This document shows positions 24,801-36,131 of a DNA stretch of 64,000 bases, piece by piece. The notes beneath the pieces are model-generated. The model saw only the letters and a list, made by a program, of their open reading frames with translations, had not been told where the DNA came from and did not search any database. The stretch's first letter is position 1. The number at the start of each line of letters is the position of its first letter. The position numbers and the translations under genes were made by a program. The stretch covers positions 25,273,079 to 25,337,078 of the forward strand of contig CM055313.2 in assembly GCA_029255685.2 (NCBI GenBank), given 5' to 3'. The DNA comes from Silene conica (lineage: Eukaryota; Streptophyta; Magnoliopsida; Caryophyllales; Caryophyllaceae).

Positions 24801-27800
24801 AACTGATGGAAGCCTCTATAAGCAATTATTGGAATGGTTATTTTCCACTCCCCTTTTTATCAAAAAATCGACATACGACTGTTTTACCAATTATTTATAA
24901 TCAAACTATTTATGATGGAAATATATTATAGATTTTCAGTTGGAAAAAGGTGTAAACGAGTACCTCACTGCACAAACATCTAGGAAACAGCGGAAAGATA
25001 AATTGTCCCTGAAAAGATCTAATGAAAATGTCCAAGTTGTCACGGGACAGAATAGTGCCTTAACCCAAATGCAGGAGGCATCTAAGTTAGCAAGGCGTAA
25101 GAGGATGCTTATGGTATCTCATAGTATGATTGGGAAAAAGCAATCCAGATCAACACCCACCACTTCATTCAGCACGATCACGCTTGGTAATTTGGTCAAA
25201 ACAGATTTTTTTTTTATTTACATTAAATAAAAAACTCAGTACATAATTAATATGTGTACATTTTTTTAGATGACTAAAAACCATCTATCATGTATACTAC
25301 GAAAAATGTAAAAAATTTTTCCTTTGTGTGCAGATAATAATGGGCCACATCTTATGGACAGTGAAAGAGAAATAACTGAGACCAATTCACTACAACGGAA
25401 TATTCAAAGACAAAATATGATCCGAGAAATCGCAAGGGATCTTTCATCGGCATATGAAACATACGAATCAAATAATCGTATAACAATTGTTGATGATAAC
25501 ATTCAAGGTAATATTAGTGATGTTTATCAATTAAAACTGCCATTTCATACTATTTTTATATTATTATAAACTTTACTATTTCTTATCAGAATTTGAAGGT
25601 TACGATGATATCGGAGACCCTATTTACAATTGCACAAAGTGTGGTGCTCAGATGTGGTACGGTGAAAGGAATCGCATGGATAGCAAGCCCGTTGTGCCCT
25701 CTTTTAGTATGTGTTGCAAAGATGGAATTGTAGAGCTTCCCTTCATCAAAAAACCTCCTAAACTGCTTTGTGATCTTCTGATGCGTAAGCATCCCAAGAG
25801 TAAACATTTCATTGAAAACATTCGTCAATACAATAACATGTTCACGTTTACATCTATGGGTGGCAAAATTGATCACTCGGTGAACCGAGGAAGGGGTCCC
25901 TACACATTCAGAATTGGTGGGGAAAATACACATCTAATTGGAAGCTTACTACCTAATAATGATGCACCACCAAAATTTTGTCAACTTTATATTTACGACA
26001 CAGAGGAGGAGTTGAGGCATAGAAAGAATGCGTTAAGGTTTGACCTTATTTTTTCAACGAAGTTTTACAAATTTGATATAATTATTTTGATAGTTAAAAA
26101 TATTAACCTATAACAATTGTTTACGCAGTTCTGTTAGCAGCATTCAATTTGATGATGGTCTAATGACGGATTTGAAACAAATGCTTGATCGTCACAATGT
26201 TTTGGTAAAATCGTTTAGAATGGCTAGAGATCGGATACACCAACGACCTGAAGGTGAGGTGAGGTTGCGGCTCATTAGTGCACGTAATACAGATGGCAGA
26301 ACATATAATTTACCCACCGTCTCAGAGGTGGCTGCCCTAATTGTCGGAGATATGGAGAACACAGTTGATAGTAGGGACATTGTGGTAGAGGAACGATCTG
26401 GGAGACTACAACGTATATCAGAGCTACATGCTTCTTATTTAGCCTTGCAGTACCCTATTCTCTTTCCACACGGAGAGGACGGTCATAGACTAGGGATTCC
26501 TCATAGTAAGCCTACACAAACATCCACAAGTAACAATCAAAACGCTCGGGATAAGTTAACCTTGAGGGAGTGGTTTGCTTTTCGAATTCAAGACAGATCA
26601 CTAGACAAAGAATATCCAACTATTTTGATGGCAGGTTAATTACTTGATCCCTAATTTAATTTTTAATACAAATACAAAATTTTCATTTAATGGTGGGAAA
26701 ACTATTTATTGTAAGAACATTTATTAAATTCACTGATTTGAGTATATTACTTCTTTTTAAAAAAAAAACACTGTCCTAAATTTATCTAATTTTCAGGTAA
26801 AGCATTTCAACAATTCATTGCTGATGGTTGCACCATGATAGAGTCTGATCGTCTGAAGTATATCCGCTTCAACCAACCAAAGTTGCGTTCTGAAAATTTC
26901 AAGAATCTAGCAAATGCTGCCGCATTAGGACAAACCGACCCGTCAACCGCCGGTGTTCGTTTCATTGTCCCTTCGTCTTTCGTTGGTGGTAAGGGTTACA
27001 TGCGAGAAACATATCAAGATACAATGACCATTTGCAGGTGGTGTGGGTATCCTGATCTGTTTATTACCTTCACTTGCAACCCAAAATGGCCTGAAATTAC
27101 TAGGTTTGTTCAAAAAAGAGGAATACGGCCAGAGGACAGACCTGATATAGTCAGTCGAGTATTTAAGTTGAAACTATATGAGCTCATGAGAGACTTCAAA
27201 GAACTACATATTTTTGGACGGACAAGGGCAGGTGAACTTATCATCACAGTTATTATACGTTTGAAGCCATCATCTATAATCTATAATCATTTTTCTAATG
27301 CGATTAAGTAGCTCTATATAATACTGACTTATGTTTTCTTACGTTTCTCTTTTCAGTTGTTTATACCATTGAATTCCAAAAACGTGGCCTGCCTCATGCT
27401 CATATTTTGTTATTTTTACAAAGGGATGACAAGTTCCCTGAAGCCGTCGATGTTGACCGTATTATAAGTGCAGAAATCCCAGACCCTCTTGAAAACCCGG
27501 CACTTTATGCGGCAGTGAAAGATTGTATGATTCATGGTCCATGTGGAGAACTCAACCCAGATTCACCGTGCATGATTGATGGTATTTGCTCCAGAAAATT
27601 TCCAAAGAAGTTTAACGAGAGAACTGCTGTAGATGGTGACGGTTATCCAGTTTATATGAGAAGGGATAATGGAAGAACAATTGATAAAAATGGTAAACGA
27701 ATTCACAACGGATATGTTGTTCCATACAATGCAGATCTGTTGTTGAAATATCGTGCTCACATAAATGTCGAATGGTGCAATCAAGCGAGATCGATCAAGT

Positions 27801-30576
27801 ACTTATTCAAGTACATTAATAAAGGATATGACCGTGTCACTGTTAGTGCAACTCGCACCAACCATGGTACTAAATTATATCAAATTTACTTTTGGTTCAT
27901 TTTGTTTCACTTAATACTTTTAGAAATTATATCACATTTTTTGTTATTTTTATCTTTATCTTTTTTTATAGGTAGTCAAGACCCAAATCAGGTTGATCAA
28001 ATCCAGCAATACTACGACTGTCGTTACATTTCACCGTGTGAAGCTGTTTGGAGAATCTTCGCATTCCCTATTCACTATAGGACACCCCCTGTTTTAAGGT
28101 TAGATTATCACCTACCTAATGAGCAAAATGTTATTTTCCATGATGAAGACCCAATCGACGAAGTGGTTGAGAGGTCTTCCGGTGGTAGAACAAAATTCAC
28201 CGCTTGGTTGGAGTATAATAATTTAAAATCTGATGGTAGAGATCTAACGTATTGGGAGTTTCCTCAAAAATATGTCTGGAAACAAAGAGAAAGGGTATGG
28301 ACTCCAAGGCACAAAGGATTTACTCTTGGCCGTATGTATCACATGTCTCCAAATGGTGGTGAGAGGTACTATTTGAGAACCCTACTCAACTTTGTTAAAG
28401 GCCCTAAATCATATGAGGACATTCGTACGGTAAATGGTGTCACTAACCCCACTTTTAAAGAGGCCTGCTACGCTCTAGGCTTACTTGGTGATGATAAAGA
28501 GTATATTGATGCCATTAAAGAAGCAAGTTTCTGGGGGACTGGGTTCTATCTTAGGAACCTATTCGCAACTCTTTTGCTCACAAATAGCTTGGTGAAGCCT
28601 GAGTTCGTGTGGGAAGAGACGTGGAAGCTACTGTCAGATGATATCTTATACAGAAGACGAAATGAACTCCGTAACCCAGGTAATTTATCAATTTTTTTAT
28701 TTTTTTATTTTTAAACACTTTTACATATATTGATATTTAAACTCATCTTAACAACATTCTCATTTATATATTGACATTTGTTCACTTTTTGTGTACACAG
28801 ATCTCCAACTCACAGAAGAGCAACTGCAACAGTACGCACTATCCGAGATTGAATCATGGTTGCAAAGAAATGGCAGTTCATTGCGTAAGTTCGACAACAT
28901 GCCATATCCAGACGTTGACATCCTTGCTACGTGCTCGAATAGGCTCTTGGCAGATGAGTTATCTTATGATAGGGATGATTTAAATAGGCAACATGAAGTA
29001 TTCACTTCTTCAATGACCGACGAACATAAATCAATTTACAGAAAAATCATGAGCTCGGTGAATTGTGGTCAAGGAGGTGTTTACTTCGTTTATGGGTATG
29101 GGGGCACCGGTAAGACCTTTCTATGGAAAACCTTATGTGCTGGACTAAGGTCCAAAGGTGAGATCGTTATAGCGGTTGCTTCAAGTGGCATTGCAGCTAT
29201 CCTTCTTCCAGGAGGGCGGACAGCCCACGCACGACTAAGCATACCTATCAATGTCGATGAAAATTCCATATGTCATGGAATACGCCCAGGAACAGATTTG
29301 TCGGGACTGTTAACGAGAGCAAAACTGATAATATGGGACGAGGCACCTATGGTCAATCGTTATTGTTTTGAAGCTCTTGATAGAAGCATGAGAGATATTA
29401 TGAGAACTTCACCGGAAGGAGACCCAGAAAAACCATTCGGTGGGAAGGTTGTGGTGTTTGGCGGTGATTTCCGACAAGTCTTGCCTGTTATACCCAAAGG
29501 AAGCAGGCAAGATATTGTAGGTGCTGCTATTTGTTCTTCACCTTTATGGAGATATTGCAAGGTTAGATCCTATTTTTAAAAATTCACCATAGAATTAGCT
29601 AAAATTCATATGTAATACTTACTTTTAAATAGTTGTACATTTTTGACCGTTTCAGATATACTTTAAATTTCAGGTTTTGAAGCTCACGAAAAATATGAGA
29701 CTTCAGGTAGGAAGTGCGCAGTCAAATGTTGATGAAATACGAGAATTTTCAAACTGGATTCTCGAAGTTGGGGATGGCTTAGCAGGTGGGTCAAATGATG
29801 GAGTAGCAACCATCGAGTTACCAGAAGATATACTTATTCATCCTGGTGCAGATCCAATATCTACTATTGTAGATAGCACTTATCCATCTTTGAAAGATCA
29901 CTTAGGTGACCCTCTGTATTTCACTGAAAGAGCTGTACTAGCACCTACTCACGACGTGGTCGAGGAGGTAAACGACTATGTCTTGGATCAAATTCAAAAG
30001 GAAGAAAAAATTTACTTAAGCTCTGATGAAATAAGCAAGGAAGAGACTAATCGCGGGGTCAGAGAACTGTACTCTACAGAGTTTCTTAACTCTATCAGAT
30101 GTTCCGGTTTACCTAACCACAGCTTAAGACTGAAAGTTGGAGCTATAGTGATGCTTTTAAGAAACATTGACCAAGCAAATGGTTTGTGCAATGGCACCCG
30201 AATGGAGGTAAGGCAGCTAGGAAATCGCGTTATTAGTGCAACAGTTATTTCTGGCAGTCATATCGGAAGCAATGTCTATATTCCCCGCATCACCTTGACT
30301 CCTTCCGATCAAACCAGGTTCCCAATTAAGTTTGAAAGAAGACAGTTTCCTTTAGCGGTTTGTTTCGCTATGACTATCAACAAAAGTCAAGGTCAGTCTC
30401 TATCCCGTGTTGGACTTTATCTTCCAAGACCGGTCTTTACCCATGGCCAACTGTACGTTGCTATATCGAGGGTCACCAGTAAGAAAGGTCTAAAAGTGCT
30501 ACTTCTTGATGAAGAAGGACGGATGACTAATACAACAACAAATGTTGTATACAAGGAGGTTTTCGAGAAACTGTAA
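18881..30576 (+). CDS. Helitron RepHel: HUH replication initiator fused to Pif1-like helicase, 18 exons, 1,796 aa
   Basis: This nuclear enzyme nicks, joins and unwinds DNA for rolling-circle transposition. Exons: 18881-18947, 19034-19138, 23518-23589, 23771-23854, 23937-24008, 24189-24272, 24356-24427, 24547-24630, 24786-24836, 24932-25186, 25334-25507, 25590-26037, 26129-26634, 26797-27231, 27357-27866, 27972-28679, 28801-29561, 29674-30576. All phases close (5,391 nt). Exon 12 has paired Cys (YNCTKCG, then SMCCKDG) ahead of the Helitron_like_N region. The Rep domain has the HUH motif His850-Ala-His852 and the two-tyrosine motif Tyr985-LFK-Tyr989. The helicase has Walker A GYGGTGKT (1341-1348), Walker B with Asp1422-Glu1423, GGDFRQVLPVIP, and the TINKSQGQS/YVAISRV end motifs. 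No stop or frameshift is seen. N-terminal exons 3-8 are tandem duplicates and intron 2 is 4.4 kb. The C-terminal two thirds are secure; exons 1-9 are deduced from phase and splice sites only. Confidence 0.9.
20461..21990. repeat. ~578-bp tandem repeat, three units, each with a 21-bp inverted repeat
   Basis: Units start with CATTATCATTCCATA at 20,461, 21,041 and 21,618 (spacings 580 and 577 bp); the third diverges near 21,990. Each holds an inverted repeat with CGACTATTTTGTG...ACT arms of 21 bp around a 14-bp loop: 20,731-20,785 (one arm mismatch), 21,308-21,363 (perfect) and 21,885-21,942 (right arm slightly altered). Direct copies of AATGTAATAAACTAAAATCG flank each hairpin. Confidence 0.9.
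21992..22563. repeat. 348-bp spaced direct repeat
   Basis: A ~222-bp block starting CTAATCGACATGCAGATGAA at 21,992 returns at 22,340 with very few changes and ends at AAATAAACCTGGAAA in both. The spacer between them contains more CGACATGCA and CAACATGCAAAT fragments, so the whole stretch grew by local duplication. Confidence 0.88.
23518..24630 (+). repeat. Tandemly duplicated RepHel exons, about 418-bp period
   Basis: Two exon types alternate: a 72-nt exon (starting VIDFSQP; 23,518, 23,937 and 24,356) and an 84-nt exon (VFQTP..IRRQTSTPQNKGKA at 23,771 and 24,189; a diverged ALQPHPNIQ form at 24,547). The 72-nt exons are 419 bp apart and the first two 84-nt exons 418 bp apart. All are phase 1 at both ends, so gaining or losing a copy keeps the frame. 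The exact 3' ends of the 72-nt exons are less certain, because the frame stays open for about 36 more bases. Confidence 0.82.
27867..27971 (+). other. 105-nt stop-free intron in RepHel
   Basis: The intron between exons 15 and 16 has good GT and TATAG borders but is 35 codons long and contains no stop. Retention would insert a hydrophobic Leu/Phe/Ile-rich stretch just after the two-tyrosine motif. Splicing is favoured because its AT-rich content looks like an intron and the protein is continuous without it. Confidence 0.6.
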
Positions 30577-30880
30577 TTGTCGTGTTGGGTTATCTAATTT
30601 TAATACATCCATTTAATTTATATTTGTTATTTAATATTTTTATAGTCGTCTACTGTTTTTTCTTATATACCTTATTTATTAATTTTATCGTAAATAACTC
30701 AAATATTATCATCATTACTCATAGCTATTCGAAGATTATTGCACCAGAAAATTCATCTTTTCACCTAATATATCTGAAATTCAAACATCCCGTTAAAAAT
30801 TTATTCGTCCGAATAAACAGAATTGCTATATATTGAAATAAATTTACAGACGACGTTTTTAAAAAATAAGTGTACACAAC

Positions 30881-30909
30881 CCCGTGATTTTTCACGGGTG
30901 TTACACTAG
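30881..30909 (+). terminator. Helitron 3' hairpin and CTAG end
   Basis: The stem is CCCGTGA (30,881-30,887) with TCACGGG (30,892-30,898) around a TTTT loop; TGTTACA follows and then CTAG at 30,906-30,909. In the family this hairpin stops rolling-circle copying at the 3' end. Confidence 0.95.
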
Positions 30910-31795
30910 TTAATAGATTAATCGATTTTACATGATAACCTTGTTTGGTAAACAATATATCAAACGAAATTAATAGATTCATATGTTTAATAAACGACTT
31001 ATTCTAATATATATTAGTTGGAATATAATCTATTGTTTTTATATATGTTGTTGATAGTAGTATAGTGAATTAACACAAGTCTAATTATTCTAAAATCTAT
31101 TAATTACCAAACAATTTTTTCTAATTCTATTAATTTGTTTAATATTCAAATCTATTATTAAAATCTGATAAATATTTTCTGTTATCGTTATCCACTATTA
31201 TAAATTTGTTCGCAAAATAGTCACGTAAATTAATTGATTGATTAATCTCTCGAAAGCGATAAATAGCAAATCCACGTATTTGTAGATCATTGAAAGCAAT
31301 ATTCATTTTCCAATGAAGTTCACCTTTTTGGAAAACTTCACGTGTTTGTGACTTTTTGAGTATGAGACAATGAAATTGTTTAAATTGGACTCGATTTATC
31401 ACCGGATAATCCGTTACAAATTTATGAGGTGAGATAGAATGGTAAGTGGAGGGGATACCCTCTTCTTTCTGCCTTATTTTCAGCTCCTTTCAATTTTGTT
31501 TGATTGTATTCCGTTAGGTTTTATTTACGTTTAATCAATTATTTTCAATTAATCTTTTCACAAAATTAACTTTTAATTAAACTAAATTTACTTCATCTCA
31601 GTTCCACTCAATTTAGTTCAATTAAGTTCTACTCTGATTAATTCAATTCAGCTCGTTTCAGCCGAAAAGAACAGAGCCTAAGTGGCAGAGGCTTAAAAGG
31701 CTCACCAGTAAGACGGACTGATATTTTATATGCTTCACGAGTAATACTTTTGTATTCAATCCTAAACGTTACTCTTTTATAAATTATGTATAATT
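30910..31795 (+). repeat. Dispersed repeat copy 2, right piece
   Basis: It resumes at TAATAGATTAATCG, matching 8349 onward in copy 1, and follows it to CTAAACGTTACTC near 31,780. It lacks the 222-bp MITE of copy 1 but has its own unmatched ~230-bp block at about 31,455-31,680 (starting near GGATACCCTC, ending near GAACAGAGCC), probably a separate small insertion. Confidence 0.88.
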
Positions 31796-32259
31796 TATCT
31801 TGAATAGTAAAAAATCGTACAAAATAATACTTTATTAAGATTCAAGTGCGTAACATCCTTAAAACATTTCCATTAGAAATAGACATCAACCCATTATAAA
31901 TTGATTTAAATGTGGGTAATATAAATTATCGAAATTCATTATAATGAATAATTTATTTTTTTGTTCATGATATGAGATCGTCTAGAATATAACGATTCAA
32001 ATAGTCGGATAATTGGATCAATGAGTCTTGGTTGTTGGATAGTTGGAAGTCATATGGAATCAAATGACAAGTTATAGATCCTGGTTTATTTAAAAACACT
32101 TAAGTTGCTGCAAGTTAGTAATTTACATATTTGATTTTGTTATCAAAGAGAAAAAGATTTTTGTTTTTTCGGCAGCTGTAAAATCATAAGTAACACTACA
32201 ATTCCGTAACATTTTTGGCAAGGTTATCAACAACCTTATTTAAATTACGAGGGATATAA
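31796..32259. other. AT-rich spacer, nothing recognised
   Basis: No gene, repeat array or element end could be supported. CACTACAAT occurs at about 32,193, shortly before the likely CACTA terminus at 32,260, and may be an older terminus fragment. Confidence 0.4.
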
Positions 32260-32465
32260 CACTACAATAAAATAGAATTCGGGCGACAGATATATGGCAA
32301 CTGAATATGGTAGTCGCCAATTTGGCGACTGGAAATAAAACAGGCGACTGACCTCAGTCGCCAAATTGGCGACTACAAAATTTTCTCAAAATGTTCACCT
32401 ACCGACAAATTTAGCGACTGCATATTTCCGTCGCCAAAACGCGTATTCAGTCGCCAAAATCACTA
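32260..32465 (+). mobile_element. One end of a CACTA (En/Spm-type) transposon with subterminal repeats
   Basis: It starts CACTACAATAAAATAG, the typical CACTA terminus, and is followed within 200 bp by many direct and inverted copies of GGCGACT/AGTCGCC (for example GTCGCCAAATTGGCGAC). Such arrays are the transposase-binding subterminal regions of CACTA elements. I find no matching right end (TTGTAGTG), so this is a fragment or an element whose other end has decayed. Confidence 0.68.
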
Positions 32466-33780
32466 ATACAAACAGAATACGCGTCTCTCCTTTATCTTTC
32501 CTTCAATTTACCAAAACCCAAAAACATAAAAGACGATTACTTAGCACCACCACCCCCACCCCCACCCCCATCCGTACCGGATTTCGTCCGTCTTCAAGTT
32601 TCCGGTCATTGCTCTACATTTCCCTTCATTCCATTAAATCAAGGTTTGTATGTTTTTCTAATTCAATTTCATTTTATAGTTTGATTTTTGTTTGGTTGTG
32701 TAGATTTAATGATTTTAGTAGCTTATTAAGATCGTATTAGCTTATTAGTTTGTAGTTAATTAGGTTATAAAAGCCAATTAGGATGTTAGTTAGATAATTG
32801 GGGGTTAGGGTTTATATGAAATTAGTATAAGACGATGTTGTTAGCCTTATTAATGTTAGTTAATTAGATTAAAATAGCTTATTTGGATGTTAATTAGATT
32901 TTAGTAGCTTATTAGGATGTTAATTAGATTGTAGTAGGTTATTAGTATGTTAGTTAGTGTGTAATTAGGGTTAGATTGGGGGTTAGGGTTTTTATAAATT
33001 GGGAATTTTTGCTAAATTGTTATTATTATATGTGATTGAGGTTGTTGTTTAAGTTAGTGTGTAATTTTAGATTGATATCGTTAATGAATCCAATTGTTTG
33101 TACTACGGTTTTATAGGAGCCGTATGGCCCGTATCATATATTATTTGGTCCACGTTTTAAAAATAAACTCAGTGTTGTTATATACTCATATAGTCATATA
33201 TAAGGATTTCTCGAAGGACGATCTTATGAATAAAATCTACTCAACTAGATAAAATACTAATTATATTAAATTAAAATCATGAAAAAAATTATATATAACT
33301 TTCATAGTGTTGGTTTATTGAGTCTAAGATCAACTGTTTTATAGCCATATTATTTGTTTTGTTCGATTTATAGAATTTTGTCTCGTTAATTTTGACATAT
33401 TTAATAGATATTTGACTTTTTATTAATAAAACGATCTTTTTGCTCAGAATTTTTTTTTTTTAAACCATTTTCTAATCCGTGTCCTCACGTTTGTCCCTTT
33501 CAGATGTGCAAGAAAAATTCTCGTGTTTTCCAAAAGGGCTGTTCTTCTTACACTTAAAGACAATTCACCAGTTAAAATATTGTAAATACTTAAATATACG
33601 GAGTACAGTTTTCCCCAAGAACACAAGAAATTTTCGATACGCGAATACCAAAGCCCATTAATCTATTCTCCATATTAGATTAAAATTAAAAGACCATTTC
33701 CAACTTTGGGCTTATGCTTTATTGTTCTTTTCTGAGCCCAAATCAATAAGAAATCCTGTTAATTAATATCCCAAACCCGC
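32466..33780. other. Stretch downstream of the CACTA end, no gene supported
   Basis: A C-rich stretch (CACCACCCCCACC) near 32,545 followed by CAAGGTTTGTATG near 32,640 resembles a leader and a first splice donor, possibly of the element's own lost gene. Between 32,690 and 32,960 variants of TTAGTTAGATTGTAGTAG recur as a loose tandem repeat. I see no coding exon. Confidence 0.4.
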
Positions 33781-33810
33781 TCATGATCAGCTCTAAGCAT
33801 TAGCACCAAT

Positions 33811-33950
33811 ACCGTTAAAAGGAAGTGGACGCCTTGAGTTTGCAATGCACGTCAATTTAGATACATACTTCCCCCAACGAACCGTTAAAAGGAAGTGGAC
33901 GCCTTGAGTTTGCAATGCACGTCAATTTAGATACATACTTCCCCCAACAA
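33811..33950. repeat. Perfect 70-bp tandem duplication
   Basis: The block beginning ACCGTTAAAAGGAAGTGGAC at 33,811 is repeated at 33,881 with no internal difference visible. The identity implies a recent event. It is non-coding. Confidence 0.93.
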
Positions 33951-34276
33951 ATGTTAACACTTATTTTTTGGCATTATTTATGGTCGTAAAAAATATTTGA
34001 TATTACATTTAATCTATAAGACAAACTAAAGTTATGTGAGATCTTGTTTAATTTATTTAATAATGCGTATCTAAAGATATTTACGTAAACGCCTCTCGAT
34101 AAATGTGATGATAAAACAAGTATTACCATTTGTGTTGATTGGAGGGAGAATATTAGAGAATTTGACATTAATCAAACTAATACAATTTACCTTCATTTTT
34201 GAAATAAAATGGTAGATAATTTGAATATATAATTCCAAGGCGATATATTATTAGCGTTATTTATGTAAAAATTATA

Positions 34277-34568
34277 CTCCCCCTATTCTACATAAGAGTC
34301 CTAATTGGACAATGAGACGATATTTAAAGAATCGAATTAAATAATGTAAAGTATTGTATGTGATAAGAAGATTTGATAGAGGGAAGGTATTATTGATTAT
34401 AATTGTGGGTAGAGTGATTAAAATAAGTAGTGTTGTGGTGTAAGGTGGGGTATTGTTGTGAGTTAAAGTGATTAAAATAAATATAAAAGTTTACCAAAAA
34501 TGGACAATGGGACATTATTGTGACTAGACAAAATGGAATTCGGGACTCTTATGTAGAATAGGAGGGAG
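34277..34568. mobile_element. Stowaway-like MITE, 292 bp
   Basis: Ends are CTCCCCCTATTCTACATAAG and its complement, forming ~26-bp inverted repeats with one or two mismatches, flanked by TA on both sides (34,275-34,276 and 34,569-34,570). The CTCCCTCC terminus and TA duplication are those of Stowaway, a Tc1/mariner derivative. No coding capacity. Confidence 0.92.
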
Positions 34569-34639
34569 TATAATAAATGATGTTATCAAAATTAATTTGG
34601 AGATTAGTATTGTTTACTAGTCAATATATATACTTAAAA

Positions 34640-35035
34640 GAGGAACTTTTCGAGCGATTTTATTGGCTATTGTTTTAGAGTAATTCCATTGGCTATTATT
34701 ACTTTGGTTAAATAAATTAAGTATATATAAATAAAAAGATAATTAAATAGTAATAAAATATTAGTTGGATAATTATTGGTTTTAGAGCGATTACATTGGT
34801 CATTACTTTAATTAAATATATAAATAAAAAGATAATAGTAATAAAATATTAGTTGAATAATTATTGAATTAGTTAATAAAATAATTGATTTCATTGGCTA
34901 TTATTTAGAGAAATTTCATTGGCTATTACTTTGGTTAAATAAATGAAGTATATAAATAAAAGGATAATTAAATAGTAATAAAATATCAGTTGGATAATTA
35001 TTGAATTAGTTAGTAAAATAATTGATAACTAAGAA
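34640..35035. repeat. Degenerate tandem repeat in the small Helitron
   Basis: Blocks containing CATTGGCTATTA, GGTTAAATAAAT, AAATAGTAATAAAATAT and GTTGGATAATTATTG recur about three times, with variable spacing of roughly 130-150 bp. Non-coding. Confidence 0.7.
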
Positions 35036-35099
35036 TTTTGGCTACCATAAAGTTATGGTATAATTTGTTGTTTCCCTTAAAAGCATAAATAAATGTATT

Positions 35100-35980
35100 G
35101 ATGAATATATTAAGCACTTAAGTTTACGAGGTATAATTAAAAAAATACAAGCTACAGAATACGAACACATAAGAATATGAGCTAAGGTAAAAAGAATAAG
35201 AGTTTAAGGGAATCATGGACTAAAAAATACGAGCACAGAAGAATGCGAGCTATTAACCTAAGAATACGAGCTAATATAAAAAGAATATGAACTATTAAGC
35301 TAAGAATAAGAGCTAATGTAAAAACAATACGAGCTATTAAGATAAGACGAGCTTTAAAATACGAGCACAAATGAATACAAGCTAATGAAAAAATAATACG
35401 AGCTATTAAGATAAGACGAGTTTCAAAATATGAGCACAAATGAATACGAATACGGGATTAAAAAGATCACGAACATAAATATACGAGCATATAAAAATAC
35501 GACCTATTAAGAGGAGAATATGAGCTAATGTAAACAGAATACGAAAACATGAGCTAACTAAAACACTTCTCGAACTAAAAAAATAGAATCAGATTTAAAA
35601 GACGTCAAATTTCATGATATAATAAGCACTTAACATTACGAGGTATAATTAAAAGAATACGAGCTAGAAATTACGAATATATAAGAAATACGAGCTAATA
35701 TAAAAGGAATAAGAAATTAAGAGAATCGGGAACTAAGAAATACGAGCACACAAGAACGCGAGCTATTAACGTAAGAATGAGAGCTAATAACGTTATTAAG
35801 CTAAGAATACGAGCCAAGGTAAAAAAAATACGAGTTATTAAGATAAGAATACAAGCGTATAAGAGGATCACGAACTTACAAATATGAGCATGTAAGAATA
35901 CGGGCTAATATAAAAATAATACGAGCTAATGTAAGAAGAATACGGGCTAATAAAAAAAGAATACGAGCCTGATAAATCTG
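35100..35980. repeat. Short-period satellite built on GAATACGAGCTAATGTAAAAA
   Basis: Dozens of variants of AAGAATACGAGCTA with TTAAG or TAATGTAAAA linkers follow each other at roughly 20-35 bp intervals. The block starting TTAAGCACTTAA(G/C)ATTACGAGG occurs twice (about 35,109 and 35,622), so there is a ~510-bp second-order unit. The array fills the body of the small Helitron. Confidence 0.85.
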
Positions 35981-36131
35981 ATGTTTTATTAGCCATTAAA
36001 AACAATCATACCTGAATGATTCTCTATATATACCTATTATACTAATTATTTTTAAAAGATGAACTTTTACGATAATTACTTTGAAACCATGTCAAAATAT
36101 TACCCGGGCAATGCCCGGGCATGAAATCTAG

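Larger units (their letters stand above)
11044..30909 (+). mobile_element. Complete-looking autonomous Helitron, 19,866 bp
   Basis: The 5' end is TCTATAAAAGAATAATG directly after an A. The 3' end is a CCCGTGA/TCACGGG hairpin (30,881-30,898), 7 nt, then CTAG directly before a T. These are the standard Helitron termini and A^T insertion site, with no target duplication. Removing the element rejoins a dispersed repeat present unsplit at 8205-9232, which confirms both borders to within a few bases. Inside are a 12-exon RPA-like gene (13,121-16,403) and an 18-exon RepHel gene (18,881-30,576), both on the plus strand and both without a visible break. About 10 kb is non-coding: AT-rich tandem repeats, hairpins and a putative captured exon. 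It should replicate by nicking and rolling-circle copying from the 5' end. Whether it is active cannot be told from sequence. Confidence 0.93.
34621..36131 (+). mobile_element. Non-autonomous Helitron, about 1.5 kb
   Basis: The 3' end is clear: stem CCCGGGC/GCCCGGG (36,103-36,119, loop AAT), then 8 nt, CTAG (36,128-36,131) and T. The most likely 5' end is TCAATATATATACTTAAAAG at 34,621, but the base before it is G rather than the usual A, so the start is less certain. TTAAAAGA(G/T)GAACTTTT occurs near both ends. Its hairpin differs from that of the large Helitron, so it belongs to another family. No gene inside. Confidence 0.78.

Noticed and set aside
31139-31402. Minus-strand ORF of 87 codons in the dispersed repeat
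   Set aside because: The same region in the other copy (8,580-8,820) is not open in a conserved way and has no domain.
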